Below are positions 15,690 to 26,299 of a stretch of 50,019 nucleotides of DNA, in pieces (position 1 is the stretch's first letter; the number at the start of each line of letters is the position of its first letter). The notes under the pieces were generated by a model. It did no database searches, was not told the DNA's origin, and saw only the letters and a program-made list of their open reading frames with translations. The stretch is from contig JACPIY010000001.1 in assembly GCA_016187835.1 (NCBI GenBank), positions 27,722 to 77,740 on the forward strand, given 5' to 3'. Both the position numbers and the translations under genes were made by a program. The DNA comes from Deltaproteobacteria bacterium (GTDB lineage: Bacteria; Desulfobacterota_D; UBA1144; Nemesobacterales; CSP1-2).

Positions 15690-17651
15690 ATGACCTCAAA
15701 ACGTTCTCTTATCCTGATATTTATGCTTTTTCTTCCACATACCGTTTTTGCCGCTACGAAGTACGTTGTTAAAAAGGGGGACAGTTTATATAAGCTGTCA
15801 AAGAAATTCAGCGTTTCTGTTAATGACTTAAAAAAAGCAAATAAACTAGATGTAAGTAATTTGGATGTTGGGGATGTTCTCCTAGTACCTACTTCCAAAA
15901 ATTCTACGAATAATGCGGCTTCGGGTAGCCAACGTGAGTATGTTGTTGCCAAAGGTGATACATTAAGCGAGATTGGCGAAAAGTTTGGAGTTTCCGCTAA
16001 TTCTATCAAAGTCGCAAACAATCTAAATAGCAACAACCTGAGCGTAGGACAAAAGCTTATTATTCCTTCTTCCTCTAAGTCTAATTACATTAAGGCAGAA
16101 GCAAAAAAAGAGACCAATACGAGCGCCCAGGAAAAAAAACCAGTAGAAACCAAAAGTAACCCATCCTCGGTTTCAACAAAATACACTGTCAGAAAAGGGG
16201 ATACGCTTGGCGGGATAGCCAATAAATACGGTGTGTCCGTTCGCAAACTTAAGGGTGCAAACGGGCTTAAAAGTGATAGTTTAAAAATAGGAAAGGTTCT
16301 AATAATACCTGGATCAGTAAGTAAAGAAGTCGCCCGAGGGGAAATCTCTCCAGAGCCAGTTCTTAATGATAAAAAATACGTTGTTAAAAAAGGAGACAGC
16401 CTATACGACGTATCAAAGAAATTTGGAGTTTCAATTGATTCTATAAAGAAAGCAAACGGGCTAAGTAATAATGGACTGAAAGTTGGCGATACTCTCTTAA
16501 TTTCTGGTTCCAAAGAGCAAGCAGCCTCGGTTAACCAAAGTAAGTACGTTGTTGCTAAGGGCGATACATTAAGCGAAATTGGTGAAAAATTTGGGGTATC
16601 CACAAATATAATAAAGAAGGTAAATAATCTAAATAGCAACAGCCTAAGGATAGGACAAAAGCTTATCATCCCTTCTACCGGGTCTGCTAGACTAAATGTT
16701 GAACAACCTGACACTGCTCAAAAAGAGCTAACCGTTTCCAAGAGTACGCAAGAAGAAAAACCGCCCGCAGCCCAAAACAATCTGCCTTCAGTTTCAATAG
16801 AATACACTGTTAGGAAAGGCGACACGCTTGGCGTAATAGCCAATAACTTTGGAGTTTCTGTACCCGAACTAAAGACCGCAAACGGACTTAGAAGTGATAG
16901 TTTGAAGGCAGGAAAGGTTCTCATAATACCAGGAGCTGTAAATAAAGAGGTTGTTAGAGAGGTCTCATCTAAGCCCGTTCTTATTAGCAGAAGGTATGTT
17001 GTTAAAAAGGGAGACAGCCTACATCGTCTATCAAAAAAGTTTGGGACATCTATTACATCAATAAAAGAAGCAAGCGGCATTAAAGGGAACGCTATAAGGA
17101 TTGGACAGGTACTTACCATCCCCGGCAAGGAGCAATATATAGATACGTATAAGTCCGATTTGCCAGAATCCTACTCTTTAATTGATAATAACCATTATGA
17201 TCTGAATAAAGCAGATGATCTTGTTTCTCGAAGCACTATTATCAATGTAGCAAAGAGGTTTCTTGGGGCTCCTTATAAATTTGGCGGCACCTCTCCTGTT
17301 AGGGGTATTGACTGCTCGGCATTTGTCAATAAGGTATTTGATTTTTTTAATGTAGATCTTCCTAGAACCGCCCGGGATATATATAAGGTTGGACGAAGTG
17401 TGGCTAAAAGCGAACTTGCTACTGGAGACCTTGTGTTTTTTAGAACCTATGCAAGTTACCCTTCTCACGTTGGAATCTATATCGAAAATGATGAATTTAT
17501 ACATGCTTCCTCTGCGGCTAAGAAGGTGACAATTGATAGCATTAATCGTTCTTATTATAGGAAGAGGTATATCGGGGCTAAAAGAATTGAGGTCAGTGGT
17601 TTGTTCTATGGTGATTTGTCTCAAGATTATAAAGGTTTTGAGATACAATAA
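15690..17651 (+). CDS. Secreted NlpC/P60 cell-wall hydrolase with seven LysM modules
   Basis: 653 residues. ATG 15690 is chosen over the track's TTG because GGGAGG precedes it and a signal peptide follows (SLILIFMLFLPHTVFAA). Seven LysM modules, each starting like KYVVKKGDSLY and ending in VLLVP/KLIIP, bind peptidoglycan. The last 120 residues are NlpC/P60: FLGAPYKFGG, GIDCSAFV with the catalytic Cys, PSHVGIYI and DEFIHASS with the His residues. The enzyme should cut peptide stems in the periplasm, perhaps in cell separation. The modules fall in an A-B-C-A-B-C-A order. Transcribed alone from the promoter above. Confidence 0.93.
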   Translation: MTSKRSLILIFMLFLPHTVFAATKYVVKKGDSLYKLSKKFSVSVNDLKKANKLDVSNLDVGDVLLVPTSKNSTNNAASGSQREYVVAKGDTLSEIGEKFGVSANSIKVANNLNSNNLSVGQKLIIPSSSKSNYIKAEAKKETNTSAQEKKPVETKSNPSSVSTKYTVRKGDTLGGIANKYGVSVRKLKGANGLKSDSLKIGKVLIIPGSVSKEVARGEISPEPVLNDKKYVVKKGDSLYDVSKKFGVSIDSIKKANGLSNNGLKVGDTLLISGSKEQAASVNQSKYVVAKGDTLSEIGEKFGVSTNIIKKVNNLNSNSLRIGQKLIIPSTGSARLNVEQPDTAQKELTVSKSTQEEKPPAAQNNLPSVSIEYTVRKGDTLGVIANNFGVSVPELKTANGLRSDSLKAGKVLIIPGAVNKEVVREVSSKPVLISRRYVVKKGDSLHRLSKKFGTSITSIKEASGIKGNAIRIGQVLTIPGKEQYIDTYKSDLPESYSLIDNNHYDLNKADDLVSRSTIINVAKRFLGAPYKFGGTSPVRGIDCSAFVNKVFDFFNVDLPRTARDIYKVGRSVAKSELATGDLVFFRTYASYPSHVGIYIENDEFIHASSAAKKVTIDSINRSYYRKRYIGAKRIEVSGLFYGDLSQDYKGFEIQ

Positions 17652-17719
17652 TTGATTTCATCTTTATATTAAAAAAGTAGTAATTTTGCCACCGGGAAAG
17701 AAGGATTAATCCGACAAAT

Positions 17720-17756
17720 GATACAAAGTACATGATGCACGATGCAGGATAAAGCT
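17720..17756. repeat. GATGCA-rich short repeat
   Basis: Runs such as ACATGATGCACGATGCAGGA. The same kind occurs at 29634-29697 before nuoL (GGATGCATGATACAAGATGC). Probably dispersed intergenic repeats; no coding. Confidence 0.45.
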
Positions 17757-17901
17757 TTGAATCTCTGCATTCTCTATCGTGTATACTGTTTCCTCCCTGT
17801 CTTTATTAATGTCCATTTGTGTTCGTGTGTGGCCGAATGAGTATTCCAGCACAAATTTGAAATATGTAAACCCCGTGTATATATTATTGAAAAGGAAAAT
17901 T

Positions 17902-18792
17902 ATGCCTGAGCATATTACTAGATTTAGAGATTTTCTGGTCTCTGAAAGAAACTACTCGGAACACACAGTAAGAGCCTATATGACTGATCTCAGGGAATTT
18001 AAATCGTTTCTTGAAAAGAGAATAGGTTCTCATGACGGAGATGTTGATATATCTCGTGTCCAAGAAATAGATATAAGGGCTTATATAACCTGGCTTTACA
18101 AGAAAAATTCAAGAACTTCCATATCTAGAAAAATTGCCTCAATTAGAGCCTTTTTTGAGTTTCTTATAAGGGAAGGCGTGATCTTGAATAATTCTGCTAA
18201 GCTCGTTCCCACTCCGAAGGGTGAGAAGAAGCTCCCCGCTTTTTTAACCGTAGATGAGGTGTTTAAACTCGTTGATGCCCCTGAAAATGACGGTGTTTTG
18301 GGTTTAAGGGATAAAGGAATACTAGAGCTTTTCTACTCAAGCGGCCTCAGGGTAAGCGAGCTTGTCGGAATAAACTTGGGCGACCTGAATCTTATAGGTT
18401 CCGTTGTCAAGGTTCTTGGCAAGGGGGGCAAGGAGAGGATCGTTCCCCTTGGTTCTAAGGCAGTGGAAGCGATTAGAGAGTATATTGGAAAAAGAGAAGA
18501 GCTTAATCCGAAAGGGGATTTTTTCTTCGTGAACTCTCGTGGCGGAAGGCTTACTGTAAGAAGTGTGGCGAGAATCGTAAAAAAGTACGCAGCTATTTCC
18601 GGAATTCCCAAAAACGTTAGTCCCCATGTTCTTAGGCATACTTTTGCCACTCACCTTTTGGGAAGCGGCGCGGATCTGCGAGCAATCCAGGAGATGCTTG
18701 GACACAAGAGTCTTTCAACCACTCAGCGCTACACCCACACGTCAATTGAAAAAATCATGGAGGTTTATGATAAAACTCATCCGAGGGCATGA
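17902..18792 (+). CDS. xerC: Site-specific tyrosine recombinase XerC
   Basis: 296 residues from ATG 17902, preceded by AAGGAAA; the upstream extension in the ORF track lacks family similarity. The N-terminal SAM-like domain ([23 protein letters not shown]) precedes the catalytic domain with all active-site residues: Arg in SSGLRVSEL, Lys in [35 protein letters not shown] with the nucleophilic Tyr. It resolves chromosome dimers at dif with XerD. It overlaps hslV by 4 bp, the classic xerC-hslV-hslU order, so it is probably an operon. Confidence 0.93.
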   Translation: MPEHITRFRDFLVSERNYSEHTVRAYMTDLREFKSFLEKRIGSHDGDVDISRVQEIDIRAYITWLYKKNSRTSISRKIASIRAFFEFLIREGVILNNSAKLVPTPKGEKKLPAFLTVDEVFKLVDAPENDGVLGLRDKGILELFYSSGLRVSELVGINLGDLNLIGSVVKVLGKGGKERIVPLGSKAVEAIREYIGKREELNPKGDFFFVNSRGGRLTVRSVARIVKKYAAISGIPKNVSPHVLRHTFATHLLGSGADLRAIQEMLGHKSLSTTQRYTHTSIEKIMEVYDKTHPRA

Positions 18793-19331
18793 CTAATATG
18801 ACATCATTTCACGGTACTACGATAGTTTGTGTGAGAAAAAACGGTCAGGTCGCAATGGCAGGGGACGGTCAAGTAACGCTGGGTCAGACTGTGATAAAAC
18901 ACACGGCCAGGAAGGTAAGAAGAATTTATAGTGACAAAGTAATTGTGGGGTTTTCCGGAGCCACGGCGGATGCTATCACCCTTTTTGACAAATTTGAAGC
19001 AAAGCTTGAGGAGTATAGGGGTAATCTGAGAAGGTCGGCCGTCGAGCTTGCACGGGACTGGCGAACCGATAGAATCTTAAGAAGGCTAGAAGCTCTGCTC
19101 GTCATTGCTGATAGGGAAGCGATGTTTATTATTTCGGGAAGCGGAGACGTACTTGAGCCAGACGATAATGTAATCGCAATTGGCTCAGGCGGTCCTTTTG
19201 CTCAGGCTGCGGCAAAGGCGCTTTTAAGGCACTCCAAATTAAATGTGCGGGAAATCGCTGAGGAGTCTCTTAAAATTGCGGCGGAAATCTGTATTTACAC
19301 AAATGATAAAATTATAGTTGAGGTTTTATAA
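18789..19331 (+). CDS. hslV: ATP-dependent protease subunit HslV
   Basis: 180 residues, proteolytic subunit of the HslUV (ClpYQ) protease, an N-terminal nucleophile hydrolase. MTNMTSFHG precedes [24 protein letters not shown]; the first Thr of TTIV would be the catalytic Thr1 after removal of the short leader, as in FHG/FHA-type HslV proteins. [15 protein letters not shown] near the C-terminus is typical. A second ATG (18798) is also possible and would shorten the leader. It overlaps xerC by 4 bp and ends a few bases before hslU. Confidence 0.95.
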   Translation: MTNMTSFHGTTIVCVRKNGQVAMAGDGQVTLGQTVIKHTARKVRRIYSDKVIVGFSGATADAITLFDKFEAKLEEYRGNLRRSAVELARDWRTDRILRRLEALLVIADREAMFIISGSGDVLEPDDNVIAIGSGGPFAQAAAKALLRHSKLNVREIAEESLKIAAEICIYTNDKIIVEVL

Positions 19332-19335
19332 ATTA

Positions 19336-20664
19336 ATGAATAAGGAAGCATTTTTTACCCCAAGGGAAATCGTTTCAGAGCTTGATAAATACATAGTTGG
19401 CCAGAACAAGGCAAAAAAAGCAGTTTCAATTGCTCTCAGAAACCGCTGGAGGCGTCAGCGCGTATCACCTGAGCTAAGGGATGAGATAGCGCCCAAAAAC
19501 ATATTGATGATCGGACCTACCGGCGTTGGGAAGACGGAGATCGCCAGAAGACTGGCAAAACTTTCCCAGGCTCCTTTTCTAAAGGTTGAGGCTTCAAAGT
19601 TCACCGAGGTTGGGTATGTGGGAAGAGATGTTGAATCAATGATTCGAGACCTTTCGGATATAGCCGTAAAGATGCTAACCGATGAAGAGAAACAAAAAGT
19701 ATTGGTAAAAGCCGAGGACTTAGCGGAAGAAAGAATCCTTGATCTCTTATATCCAAAGAATAAAACTGAAGAATCCGATTCATTAAACGATACAAGGGAG
19801 AAGTTAAGAAAGCTTTTGCGAGAAGGAAAGCTTGATGAGAGATACGTTGATATTGAAGTAACATCAAGAAATTTTCCCATACAGGTTTTTTCCCCTACCG
19901 GCGGTCTGGAAGAGATGGATGTAAATATCTCCGATATGCTTGGCAATCTCTTTCCAAAACGAACAAAAAAGAGAAAAGTAAAAGTTCCTGAAGCAATGAA
20001 GATCTTGATTCAGGAAGAAGCTGAGAAGCTCGTTGATATGGATAAGATAGTTAAACTCGCAATCGAGAGGGTAGAACAGGCCGGGATTATCTTTATAGAC
20101 GAGATAGACAAGATTGCAGGGCGTGAAACCACGGCGGGTCCCGACGTTTCCAGAGAGGGAGTCCAGAGGGATTTGCTCCCGATAATAGAAGGCTGCACGG
20201 TAAATACAAAACATGGAATGGTAAGAACGGATCATATACTTTTTGTTGGAGCAGGAGCTTTTCACGTTTCTAAGCCCTCTGACCTTATTCCTGAGCTTCA
20301 GGGTAGATTTCCAATAAGGGTGGAGCTTGACCCCCTTACAAAAGAGGATTTTATCAGGATTCTTACGGAACCAAAAAATGCGCTTATCAGGCAATATAAA
20401 GAGCTTCTCAAAACTGAGAATATTGAGCTACTATTTAAAGAAGATTCAATGTCTGAGATTGCGGAGATTGCCGCTCAGGTGAATGATTCGACAGAAAATA
20501 TAGGCGCAAGAAGGCTTCACACAATTATGGAGAAAATACTTGAAGATGTTTCCTTTAACGCCCCCGATATGCCCAAGCAGAAAATCGTAATAGACGCAAA
20601 ATACGTAAAAGAGAAGATCGAGGGTATTGTAAAAGATAGGGACCTGAGCCACTATATTTTATAA
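19336..20664 (+). CDS. hslU: ATP-dependent protease ATPase subunit HslU
   Basis: 442 residues from ATG 19336, four bases after the hslV stop; the TTG at 19318 in the track would overlap hslV. AAA+ unfoldase that feeds substrates to HslV. Visible are [23 protein letters not shown], Walker [17 protein letters not shown], the [16 protein letters not shown] pore-loop region, an intermediate domain from about residue 110 to 220, Walker [11 protein letters not shown], and the sensor-2 [20 protein letters not shown]. Ends in the conserved hydrophobic tail DLSHYIL that docks into HslV. Confidence 0.96.
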   Translation: MNKEAFFTPREIVSELDKYIVGQNKAKKAVSIALRNRWRRQRVSPELRDEIAPKNILMIGPTGVGKTEIARRLAKLSQAPFLKVEASKFTEVGYVGRDVESMIRDLSDIAVKMLTDEEKQKVLVKAEDLAEERILDLLYPKNKTEESDSLNDTREKLRKLLREGKLDERYVDIEVTSRNFPIQVFSPTGGLEEMDVNISDMLGNLFPKRTKKRKVKVPEAMKILIQEEAEKLVDMDKIVKLAIERVEQAGIIFIDEIDKIAGRETTAGPDVSREGVQRDLLPIIEGCTVNTKHGMVRTDHILFVGAGAFHVSKPSDLIPELQGRFPIRVELDPLTKEDFIRILTEPKNALIRQYKELLKTENIELLFKEDSMSEIAEIAAQVNDSTENIGARRLHTIMEKILEDVSFNAPDMPKQKIVIDAKYVKEKIEGIVKDRDLSHYIL

Positions 20665-20844
20665 AACCAACCTTGCGAAGTACCAATTGAGGAAATTGCG
20701 GTTGCATTTGAAATATTGGAAACGTAATTAGGAGCCGTTTCCAGCCGCAATCGCGCCAGGATGGTGCTCCTACGGATTAGTTAGGTAATCGTATGAATGT
20801 ATTTGAATACTCAAGAACTTGAGATTGTATTACAGTTCAAAAGT

Positions 20845-21567
20845 CTAAATTTTGCCCTGCCAGATTGCCTTACCTATAAAAAATGGCCCCAGGCTCTCAA
20901 GATATTTAGAAGTCTGCTTGGTTTTTCGCATAGCCTGAACTACGCTCGATAACGGATATAACTCCTTTCCCAATAAGCCAATTACGAAATCATTGTCATT
21001 TTTATCCAAACCATGGCAGGCAAGGCGGATATCCTTTGCATATCCGGCTTTGCCGTATTTAAAGCCGACTTTCCCATGTTCTCCTAGTACGGCTCGTTGT
21101 TCGTCTTCAGGCAGGTTCTCAAATGACTTGACCCTTTTTAGGGGATACCAAATTGCCCAGGGCCAATCTCTGTCGAGTATTCTTCTCCGAGGCTCGTTTA
21201 TGAGGGTCTCTTCTAAATCCGGCTCATAGCCGAAGGAGTAGGTCCGACCAAGCGTTGTATATTCAGGTTTCGGGGTGAGTTCGGTGAAGGAAGTCTGATT
21301 GAGGACGTTTCTGAGACCGTCTAAAAAGAAATCTGGATTTTCGTTCATTGCGATTAAACCCACTCCACATGGGTCGTTTATATCCAAATATAAGGCTCCA
21401 TCAATATTAGCCTGTTCTAGTTTTTCTATGATGGGTTTAGTGTCACGACAATTGCCGAAGGCCAGAAATTGAATAAATAATCTCCGGTTTAATGATATAG
21501 GAGTCCCGTCTTTCTTCCTTCCCTTCTCACTTATGTCAAGCTGAATATCATCTTTATTTGTGGCCAT
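20845..21567 (-). CDS. Chlorite dismutase / HemQ family protein
   Basis: 240 residues of the Cld fold (dimeric alpha-beta barrel). The signature run AIWYPLKRVKSFENLPEDEQRAVLGEHGKVG, then HGLDKNDNDFVIGLLG with the candidate proximal haem His, and YLESLGPFFIGKAI at the C-terminus are diagnostic. Most non-chlorite-respiring members are HemQ, coproheme decarboxylases. True Cld needs a distal Arg, which I cannot place reliably. Transcribed opposite to hslU; AAGGAA precedes ATG 21567. A TAGGAGC/GCTCCTA inverted repeat lies in the 20665-20844 gap. Confidence 0.8.
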   Translation of the reverse strand: MATNKDDIQLDISEKGRKKDGTPISLNRRLFIQFLAFGNCRDTKPIIEKLEQANIDGALYLDINDPCGVGLIAMNENPDFFLDGLRNVLNQTSFTELTPKPEYTTLGRTYSFGYEPDLEETLINEPRRRILDRDWPWAIWYPLKRVKSFENLPEDEQRAVLGEHGKVGFKYGKAGYAKDIRLACHGLDKNDNDFVIGLLGKELYPLSSVVQAMRKTKQTSKYLESLGPFFIGKAIWQGKI

Positions 21568-21684
21568 ATCAGCAAATTCCTTTAAAATGAAATATAACAG
21601 ATTATACCGGATTTATTGAATTTGCTAATCAACAAACTGGTATCAAATTTTAGGATAATACTACATTATACCGGGAGCTTTTTA

Positions 21685-21712
21685 TTGCAAGAAACTTTAT
21701 TTACTATATAAT
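21685..21712 (+). promoter_or_regulatory. Promoter for the arg operon
   Basis: TTGCAA (21685-21690) and TATAAT (21707-21712) spaced 16 bp, 34 bp before the argB start. No clear ArgR box pair is visible. Confidence 0.5.
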
Positions 21713-21745
21713 AAATATCTCATTTTTTCGACAGAGTGCTTGTAA

Positions 21746-22627
21746 ATGAAAGAATTAATCCATAAAGCAGAAACGCTTATTGAGGCGCTTCCCTACATAA
21801 GAGAGTTCTATGGCAAGACCATTGTGGTGAAGTATGGAGGCAGCATTGGCGGCAAAGAACTCCATGGCTTTGCCCGTGACCTTGTACTTATGAAATATGT
21901 GGGGATGCATCCCGTGGTTGTTCATGGAGGCGGTCCTCAGATTGGAAGCCTTCTCGAAAGACTGGGAATAAAATCTCAGTTTGTCGCGGGCTTGAGGGTT
22001 ACGGACTCGGAAACGATGGAGATAGTGGAGATGGTCCTTGTCGGAAAGGTTAACCAGGAGATCATAGCCGCTATAAACTCGCTTGGAGGGAAAGCGGTTG
22101 GTGCTTCTGGACAGGAAGGGAATATAATAGTCGCAAGGAAATTGGATATATCCAAATTTGCCCATGATAATAATGTTGACATTCCTGAGGGGATGGACTT
22201 GGGGATGGTGGGGGAAGTGGAAACCATAAATCCTCATTTGATAAAGGTTCTTGAGGACGCAGGGTTTATTCCGGTTATTGCTCCAATTGGTTTTGACGAA
22301 ATGGGAAGGTCTTATAACATAAATGCAGATCATGTCGCGGGGAAAGTCGCGGGAGCGCTCAAGGGGGAGAAATTGATTCTTCTCACAGATGTGCCCGGTA
22401 TATTGGATGAGGAGAAAAACTTAATCTCTTCCCTCACCGAGGGGTCTGCAAGAGACCTTATAAGAAAGGGAATAATTTCCAGTGGAATGATACCTAAGGT
22501 TATGTGTGCAATCGAGGCCCTGCATGAGGGAGTTAATAAAGTTCATATAGTTGACGGAAGGGTTGAGCATGCGCTAATTCTTGAAATCTTTACCGATGCC
22601 GGAGTTGGAACAGAGATACTGCTTTGA
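21746..22627 (+). CDS. argB: Acetylglutamate kinase
   Basis: 293 residues of the amino-acid kinase family; phosphorylates N-acetylglutamate in step 2 of arginine synthesis. Seen are the phosphate-binding Lys in IVVKYGGSIGG, the HGGGPQI loop, a substrate loop GLRVTDSETMEIVEMVLVGKVNQEI, NINADHVAGKVAGAL and the ATP-side LLTDVPGILDEEKNLI. The N-terminal helix ahead of the core (KELIHKAETLIEALPYIREFYG) is typical of hexameric, arginine-inhibited ArgB. First gene of argB-argD-argF; the stop overlaps the argD start. Confidence 0.96.
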   Translation: MKELIHKAETLIEALPYIREFYGKTIVVKYGGSIGGKELHGFARDLVLMKYVGMHPVVVHGGGPQIGSLLERLGIKSQFVAGLRVTDSETMEIVEMVLVGKVNQEIIAAINSLGGKAVGASGQEGNIIVARKLDISKFAHDNNVDIPEGMDLGMVGEVETINPHLIKVLEDAGFIPVIAPIGFDEMGRSYNINADHVAGKVAGALKGEKLILLTDVPGILDEEKNLISSLTEGSARDLIRKGIISSGMIPKVMCAIEALHEGVNKVHIVDGRVEHALILEIFTDAGVGTEILL

Positions 22628-23823
22628 ATACCGAACAAATAATTTCGAAATCCCAAAGATACTTGATCCATAACTATTCCCGTCATCCAATAGTGCTGAT
22701 GAGAGGAGAGGGGTGTTGGATATGGGATGCCGATGGTAAAAGATACCTTGATTTTACTACCGGAATTGCTGTAACAAACTTGGGCCACGGTCATCCTGCT
22801 ATAATAAACGCTATAGAAGAGCAGGCTAAGAGTGTGATCCACGTGTCAAATCTTTTTCATATAGAACCGCAGGTTGAGCTGGCAGAGATTCTTGTAAAAA
22901 ATTCTTTTGCCGACAAAGTGTTTTTCTGCAATAGCGGCGCGGAGGCGAATGAAGGCGCAATCAAACTTGCAAGAAGGTGGGGTGATGCAAATGGGGGGAG
23001 ATACAAGATAGTTTCGGCACTTGGCTCTTTTCATGGAAGAACGCTTGGGGCGCTGAGCGCAACCGGACATAAAAAGTATCAAAAGGGGTTTAAACCGCTT
23101 GTGCCGGGTTTTAAATTTGTTCCTTATGGGAAGATAGAACCGCTAAAAAAAGCCATTAATGATGAAAAAGTATGTGCCGTGATTCTTGAGCCTATACAGG
23201 CAGAAAACGGTGTGATAATTCCTCCTGATGACTACCTACCCAAAGTAAGGGAGCTTTGTACTGAGAAGAACGTGCTTTTAATTCTTGATGAAATTCAGGT
23301 AGGACTTGGAAGGACTGGGAGGTTGTTTGCTTACGAGCATTACAGAATAGAGCCGGACATTATGACTCTTGCCAAGGCCTTAGGTGGGGGGATTCCCTGT
23401 GGCGCGGTTTTAGCACGCGATGAGGTTGCTATCTACTTAACACCAGGCTCTCACGGTTCCACTCTGGGAGGAAACCCCCTTGCTATGCATTCAGGGTGTG
23501 CTGTCCTAAGAACTATACTTGATGACGGACTCCTCGATAACGCAGCCAGAATGGGGGAGTATTTCTTACATAAGCTAACTGCGTTAGAAGAAGATTATAG
23601 TGAATTGATAAAAGAAGTTAGAGGAAAAGGACTTATTCTCGGAATAGAGATTAGAAACAAAGATAAAGCAAAAGAAGTTTCAGGAAAGTGCCTGGAGAAG
23701 GGATTTCTTGTGATCCTCACACAAGAGACCGTAATAAGGATTCTTCCACCGCTTATAGCGAAGCAGGACGAGATTGATTTTGCAATAGAAAAATTTGATG
23801 AATCATTCAGAGAGATTTCTTAA
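22624..23823 (+). CDS. argD: Acetylornithine aminotransferase
   Basis: 399 residues, class III PLP aminotransferase, step 4 of arginine synthesis. It starts at TTG 22624, overlapping the argB stop by 4 bp. Motifs: [83 protein letters not shown], the PLP Lys in [14 protein letters not shown], and [11 protein letters not shown]. The TAA stop shares one base with the argF ATG, so translation is probably coupled. Confidence 0.96.
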   Translation: MNTEQIISKSQRYLIHNYSRHPIVLMRGEGCWIWDADGKRYLDFTTGIAVTNLGHGHPAIINAIEEQAKSVIHVSNLFHIEPQVELAEILVKNSFADKVFFCNSGAEANEGAIKLARRWGDANGGRYKIVSALGSFHGRTLGALSATGHKKYQKGFKPLVPGFKFVPYGKIEPLKKAINDEKVCAVILEPIQAENGVIIPPDDYLPKVRELCTEKNVLLILDEIQVGLGRTGRLFAYEHYRIEPDIMTLAKALGGGIPCGAVLARDEVAIYLTPGSHGSTLGGNPLAMHSGCAVLRTILDDGLLDNAARMGEYFLHKLTALEEDYSELIKEVRGKGLILGIEIRNKDKAKEVSGKCLEKGFLVILTQETVIRILPPLIAKQDEIDFAIEKFDESFREIS

Positions 23824-24737
23824 TGCCAAGACATCTTCTTAGTATCTTTGACCTAGATAAAAAAGAGATAGAATCCCTCATTAAAAGAGCTTTTAAACTT
23901 AAAGCGCTAAAGAAAAAGGGTTCATCCCACCACACTCTAAAGGGTAAATACGTAGGGATGATATTTGAGAAGCTTTCTACCAGAACCAGGATATCGTTTG
24001 AGGTTGGAACGATTGACCTGGGAGGAAATGTTATCTACATGAGCTCCCGGGATATGCAGCTTGGTCGTGGTGAGACCATTGCCGATACGGCAAGAGTGCT
24101 GTCTTCTTACGTTGATGGAGTGATAATCAGGACTTATGGACAAGAGAGAATTGAGGAACTCGCCCGACATTCATCAATTCCCGTGATTAACGCTCTTACC
24201 GACCTTGAACATCCATGCCAGATTGTATCGGATTTATTTACCATAAAAGAAAAGGGTGTTGATATTAAGAAAATGAAACTCGCCTATATAGGAGATGGGA
24301 ACAATATTGTTAATTCTTTAATTGGTGCCGCGGCAATATTGGGATTTCACTTGAGTGTAGCTACCCCGAAAGAATATGAACCTAATGGTAAAATATTGAG
24401 CGGTGCAAGAGGATACAAAAACGGAAAAATAGAGATTATCAACGATCCGAAAGAAGCAGCGAACGGTGCGGATATACTATACACAGATGTCTGGGTTAGT
24501 ATGGGTCAGGAAGATGAAATGAGAGAAAGGCGCAAAATTTTTAAACCTTACCAGATAAACAGGAGGCTTCTTTCTTTTGCAAAGCCAAGTGTACTGGTAA
24601 TGCATTGCCTACCTGCACATAGGGGCGAAGAGATTACGGATGAAGTAGTTGATGGGCCAAATTCAATCGTATTTGAACAAGCGGAGAACAGGCTTCATGT
24701 CGGAAAAGCAATACTTGAGATGTTTATAGGGAATTAG
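23823..24737 (+). CDS. argF: Ornithine carbamoyltransferase
   Basis: 304 residues, makes citrulline from ornithine and carbamoyl phosphate. The carbamoyl-phosphate motif is [11 protein letters not shown], followed by HPCQIVSD, the ornithine-loop [11 protein letters not shown], and [15 protein letters not shown] at the C-terminal hinge. The first residues after the start ([25 protein letters not shown]) match the family. Last gene of the argBDF run; no strong terminator follows, only a diverged piece of a dispersed hairpin (24738-24756). Confidence 0.96.
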   Translation: MPRHLLSIFDLDKKEIESLIKRAFKLKALKKKGSSHHTLKGKYVGMIFEKLSTRTRISFEVGTIDLGGNVIYMSSRDMQLGRGETIADTARVLSSYVDGVIIRTYGQERIEELARHSSIPVINALTDLEHPCQIVSDLFTIKEKGVDIKKMKLAYIGDGNNIVNSLIGAAAILGFHLSVATPKEYEPNGKILSGARGYKNGKIEIINDPKEAANGADILYTDVWVSMGQEDEMRERRKIFKPYQINRRLLSFAKPSVLVMHCLPAHRGEEITDEVVDGPNSIVFEQAENRLHVGKAILEMFIGN

Positions 24738-24960
24738 AAAACCCCGCCTATCCTGTTATATATTTTCACATTCTCTGCAAAGAAGAGAAAAGTGCAAATT
24801 TGAAACGCATTCTCTCTAATAATTAAATACTTTCTCAACATGGTATTATTTGCGATTTTTTTAGGGAAAGAATTTAGAGAGTTCAGTAAAATCAGGTAAG
24901 AAGCAATGAAATCGGAGGGGAAACAGTTCGTTAGGGATGATAGGAATTGAGAAAGCTGGA

Positions 24961-24988
24961 GTAGGGGCAATTCTTCAATTGCCCCTAC
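24961..24988. repeat. Palindrome of the GTAGGGGC family
   Basis: GTAGGGGCAATT and its complement flank a CTTC tetraloop. Located between convergent argF and a small secreted protein gene; may serve as a two-way terminator. Confidence 0.75.
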
Positions 24989-25032
24989 TGTATATTTGGA
25001 TGATTATAAAAAGTTAATCAACTTTGTATAAA

Positions 25033-25299
25033 TTAGTAATCTTCGTCAATACTTATTCTTGGCTGATAGTCTATGTTGAACCCTCTTCTTATCGGTTCAG
25101 AATCGAAAACCCAGTAGCCACCCTTTATGAAGATATTTATCAGTCCAATCGGGGGTCGGATAACAAGGCTTAACAGCTTAAAGGGATGAATCGCATCGGC
25201 TGGGTCATAAACAGTTATTTCTTGTTGTCCTGGTCCCTGAGCAAAAGCAGAGGAAGCAAAAATTAAGATTCCAAGTGCAAGCCCATGAAATAATTTCAT
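25033..25299 (-). CDS. Small secreted hypothetical protein
   Basis: 88 residues with a clear signal peptide (KLFHGLALGILIFASSAFAQ, cleavage after SAFA). The mature part of about 68 residues is acidic-basic mixed with DPADAIHPFKLLSLVIRPPIGLINIF. AAAGGAGGA lies about ten bases before ATG 25299. No family recognised. Likely periplasmic or surface. Confidence 0.7.
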   Translation of the reverse strand: MKLFHGLALGILIFASSAFAQGPGQQEITVYDPADAIHPFKLLSLVIRPPIGLINIFIKGGYWVFDSEPIRRGFNIDYQPRISIDEDY

Positions 25300-25531
25300 T
25301 TTCTCACATCCTCCTTTAAAGCATTTTTATGCTATAGTGGTAAATTATAGTACATTACTTGCCAAGGTCAATCATTGATTTAAACTTCTGAGCTCTGGCG
25401 GTTCAAACGAAAGTTAGCGTAGAAATTCATATGGCTAGGACTGGTATTTTATTTTGTATTAAATCAACATATGTGACTACAACTCTTAAATTTTATTTGA
25501 TTTTGTCTCTGATTTAGTTTATTGCTTAGTT

Positions 25532-26299
25532 ATGGCTTTAAGTTCGCTTATCGTTTACGAGCCTCTTGATGCATTAAGTGAAAACAGGGATTACTGGAGT
25601 GAATACATCTCTTTCTATGAGCAATACTGGGGTGGACCGACCTCCCCATATGGGGTATGGTTTGGCACTGAATACAATAATTTTAGGAACTCTCTTTCAA
25701 AGCATCTGGAGATTGACGAAGAGGACATTGTTGACTGTTTCTTCATGAAAGATAAAGAGGGAAAACATTATATTTCTCCATTCAGTTCAGAAATGAATTC
25801 CTACTTTCTGCATTCTGAGAATTATATACCGCTTCATTGGTTTCTCTTATTTAAACATGACGAGGGGGAATTTTTTTATACTCCTTGGGGATTCGGAGGA
25901 ATTAATTATGATACAAAAATCAATCTCGGTTTTCAAAGACTGAAAGAAGCGGATGAAATCATAAAAGGGACATTGCAAGAACACAAAGAAACTCGTTTTA
26001 AGTTTCCTATCCTCCACAAACTCGGTGAGATTCAGGCTGGAATTGATAGTCTTAAGGCCTGGCTCGGAGGATTTGACCCAACTGGATACGTAGTTCTTAG
26101 CTATGGAGAAATATGCTCTTTTATTCATCCTTATACTATCAAAAATGAGCGTTCTGTGAACGAGATATGGCAAATACTTTATCTTATAAAGGAAGACCGG
26201 TTTGAAGAAGCTCAGTCTGTGCTAAGTATTATAGTTGAGAAGTGGGAGGATATAAGGAGAAAGGCTTCAGGAGATATTGATAAATTTACAATCCAGTAG
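25532..26299 (+). CDS. Hypothetical protein
   Basis: 255 residues, acidic, rich in Tyr, Trp and Phe (WSEYISFYEQYWGGP, YIPLHWFLLF), with no signal peptide or membrane segment. I recognise no family or motif; the even length, clean frame and codon texture suggest a real gene. Neighbours are a small secreted gene and a sigma factor, which says little about function. No clear SD precedes ATG 25532. Confidence 0.65.
   Translation: MALSSLIVYEPLDALSENRDYWSEYISFYEQYWGGPTSPYGVWFGTEYNNFRNSLSKHLEIDEEDIVDCFFMKDKEGKHYISPFSSEMNSYFLHSENYIPLHWFLLFKHDEGEFFYTPWGFGGINYDTKINLGFQRLKEADEIIKGTLQEHKETRFKFPILHKLGEIQAGIDSLKAWLGGFDPTGYVVLSYGEICSFIHPYTIKNERSVNEIWQILYLIKEDRFEEAQSVLSIIVEKWEDIRRKASGDIDKFTIQ

Noticed and set aside
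15756-17140. Regularly repeated DNA that could suggest a CRISPR-like array
   Set aside because: The repeats are about 130-200 bp, coding, and translate to LysM modules; there are no short identical repeats with unique spacers.
24734-24970. 78-residue minus-strand ORF next to argF
   Set aside because: Biased composition, no SD, and overlaps a dispersed palindrome; most likely non-coding.
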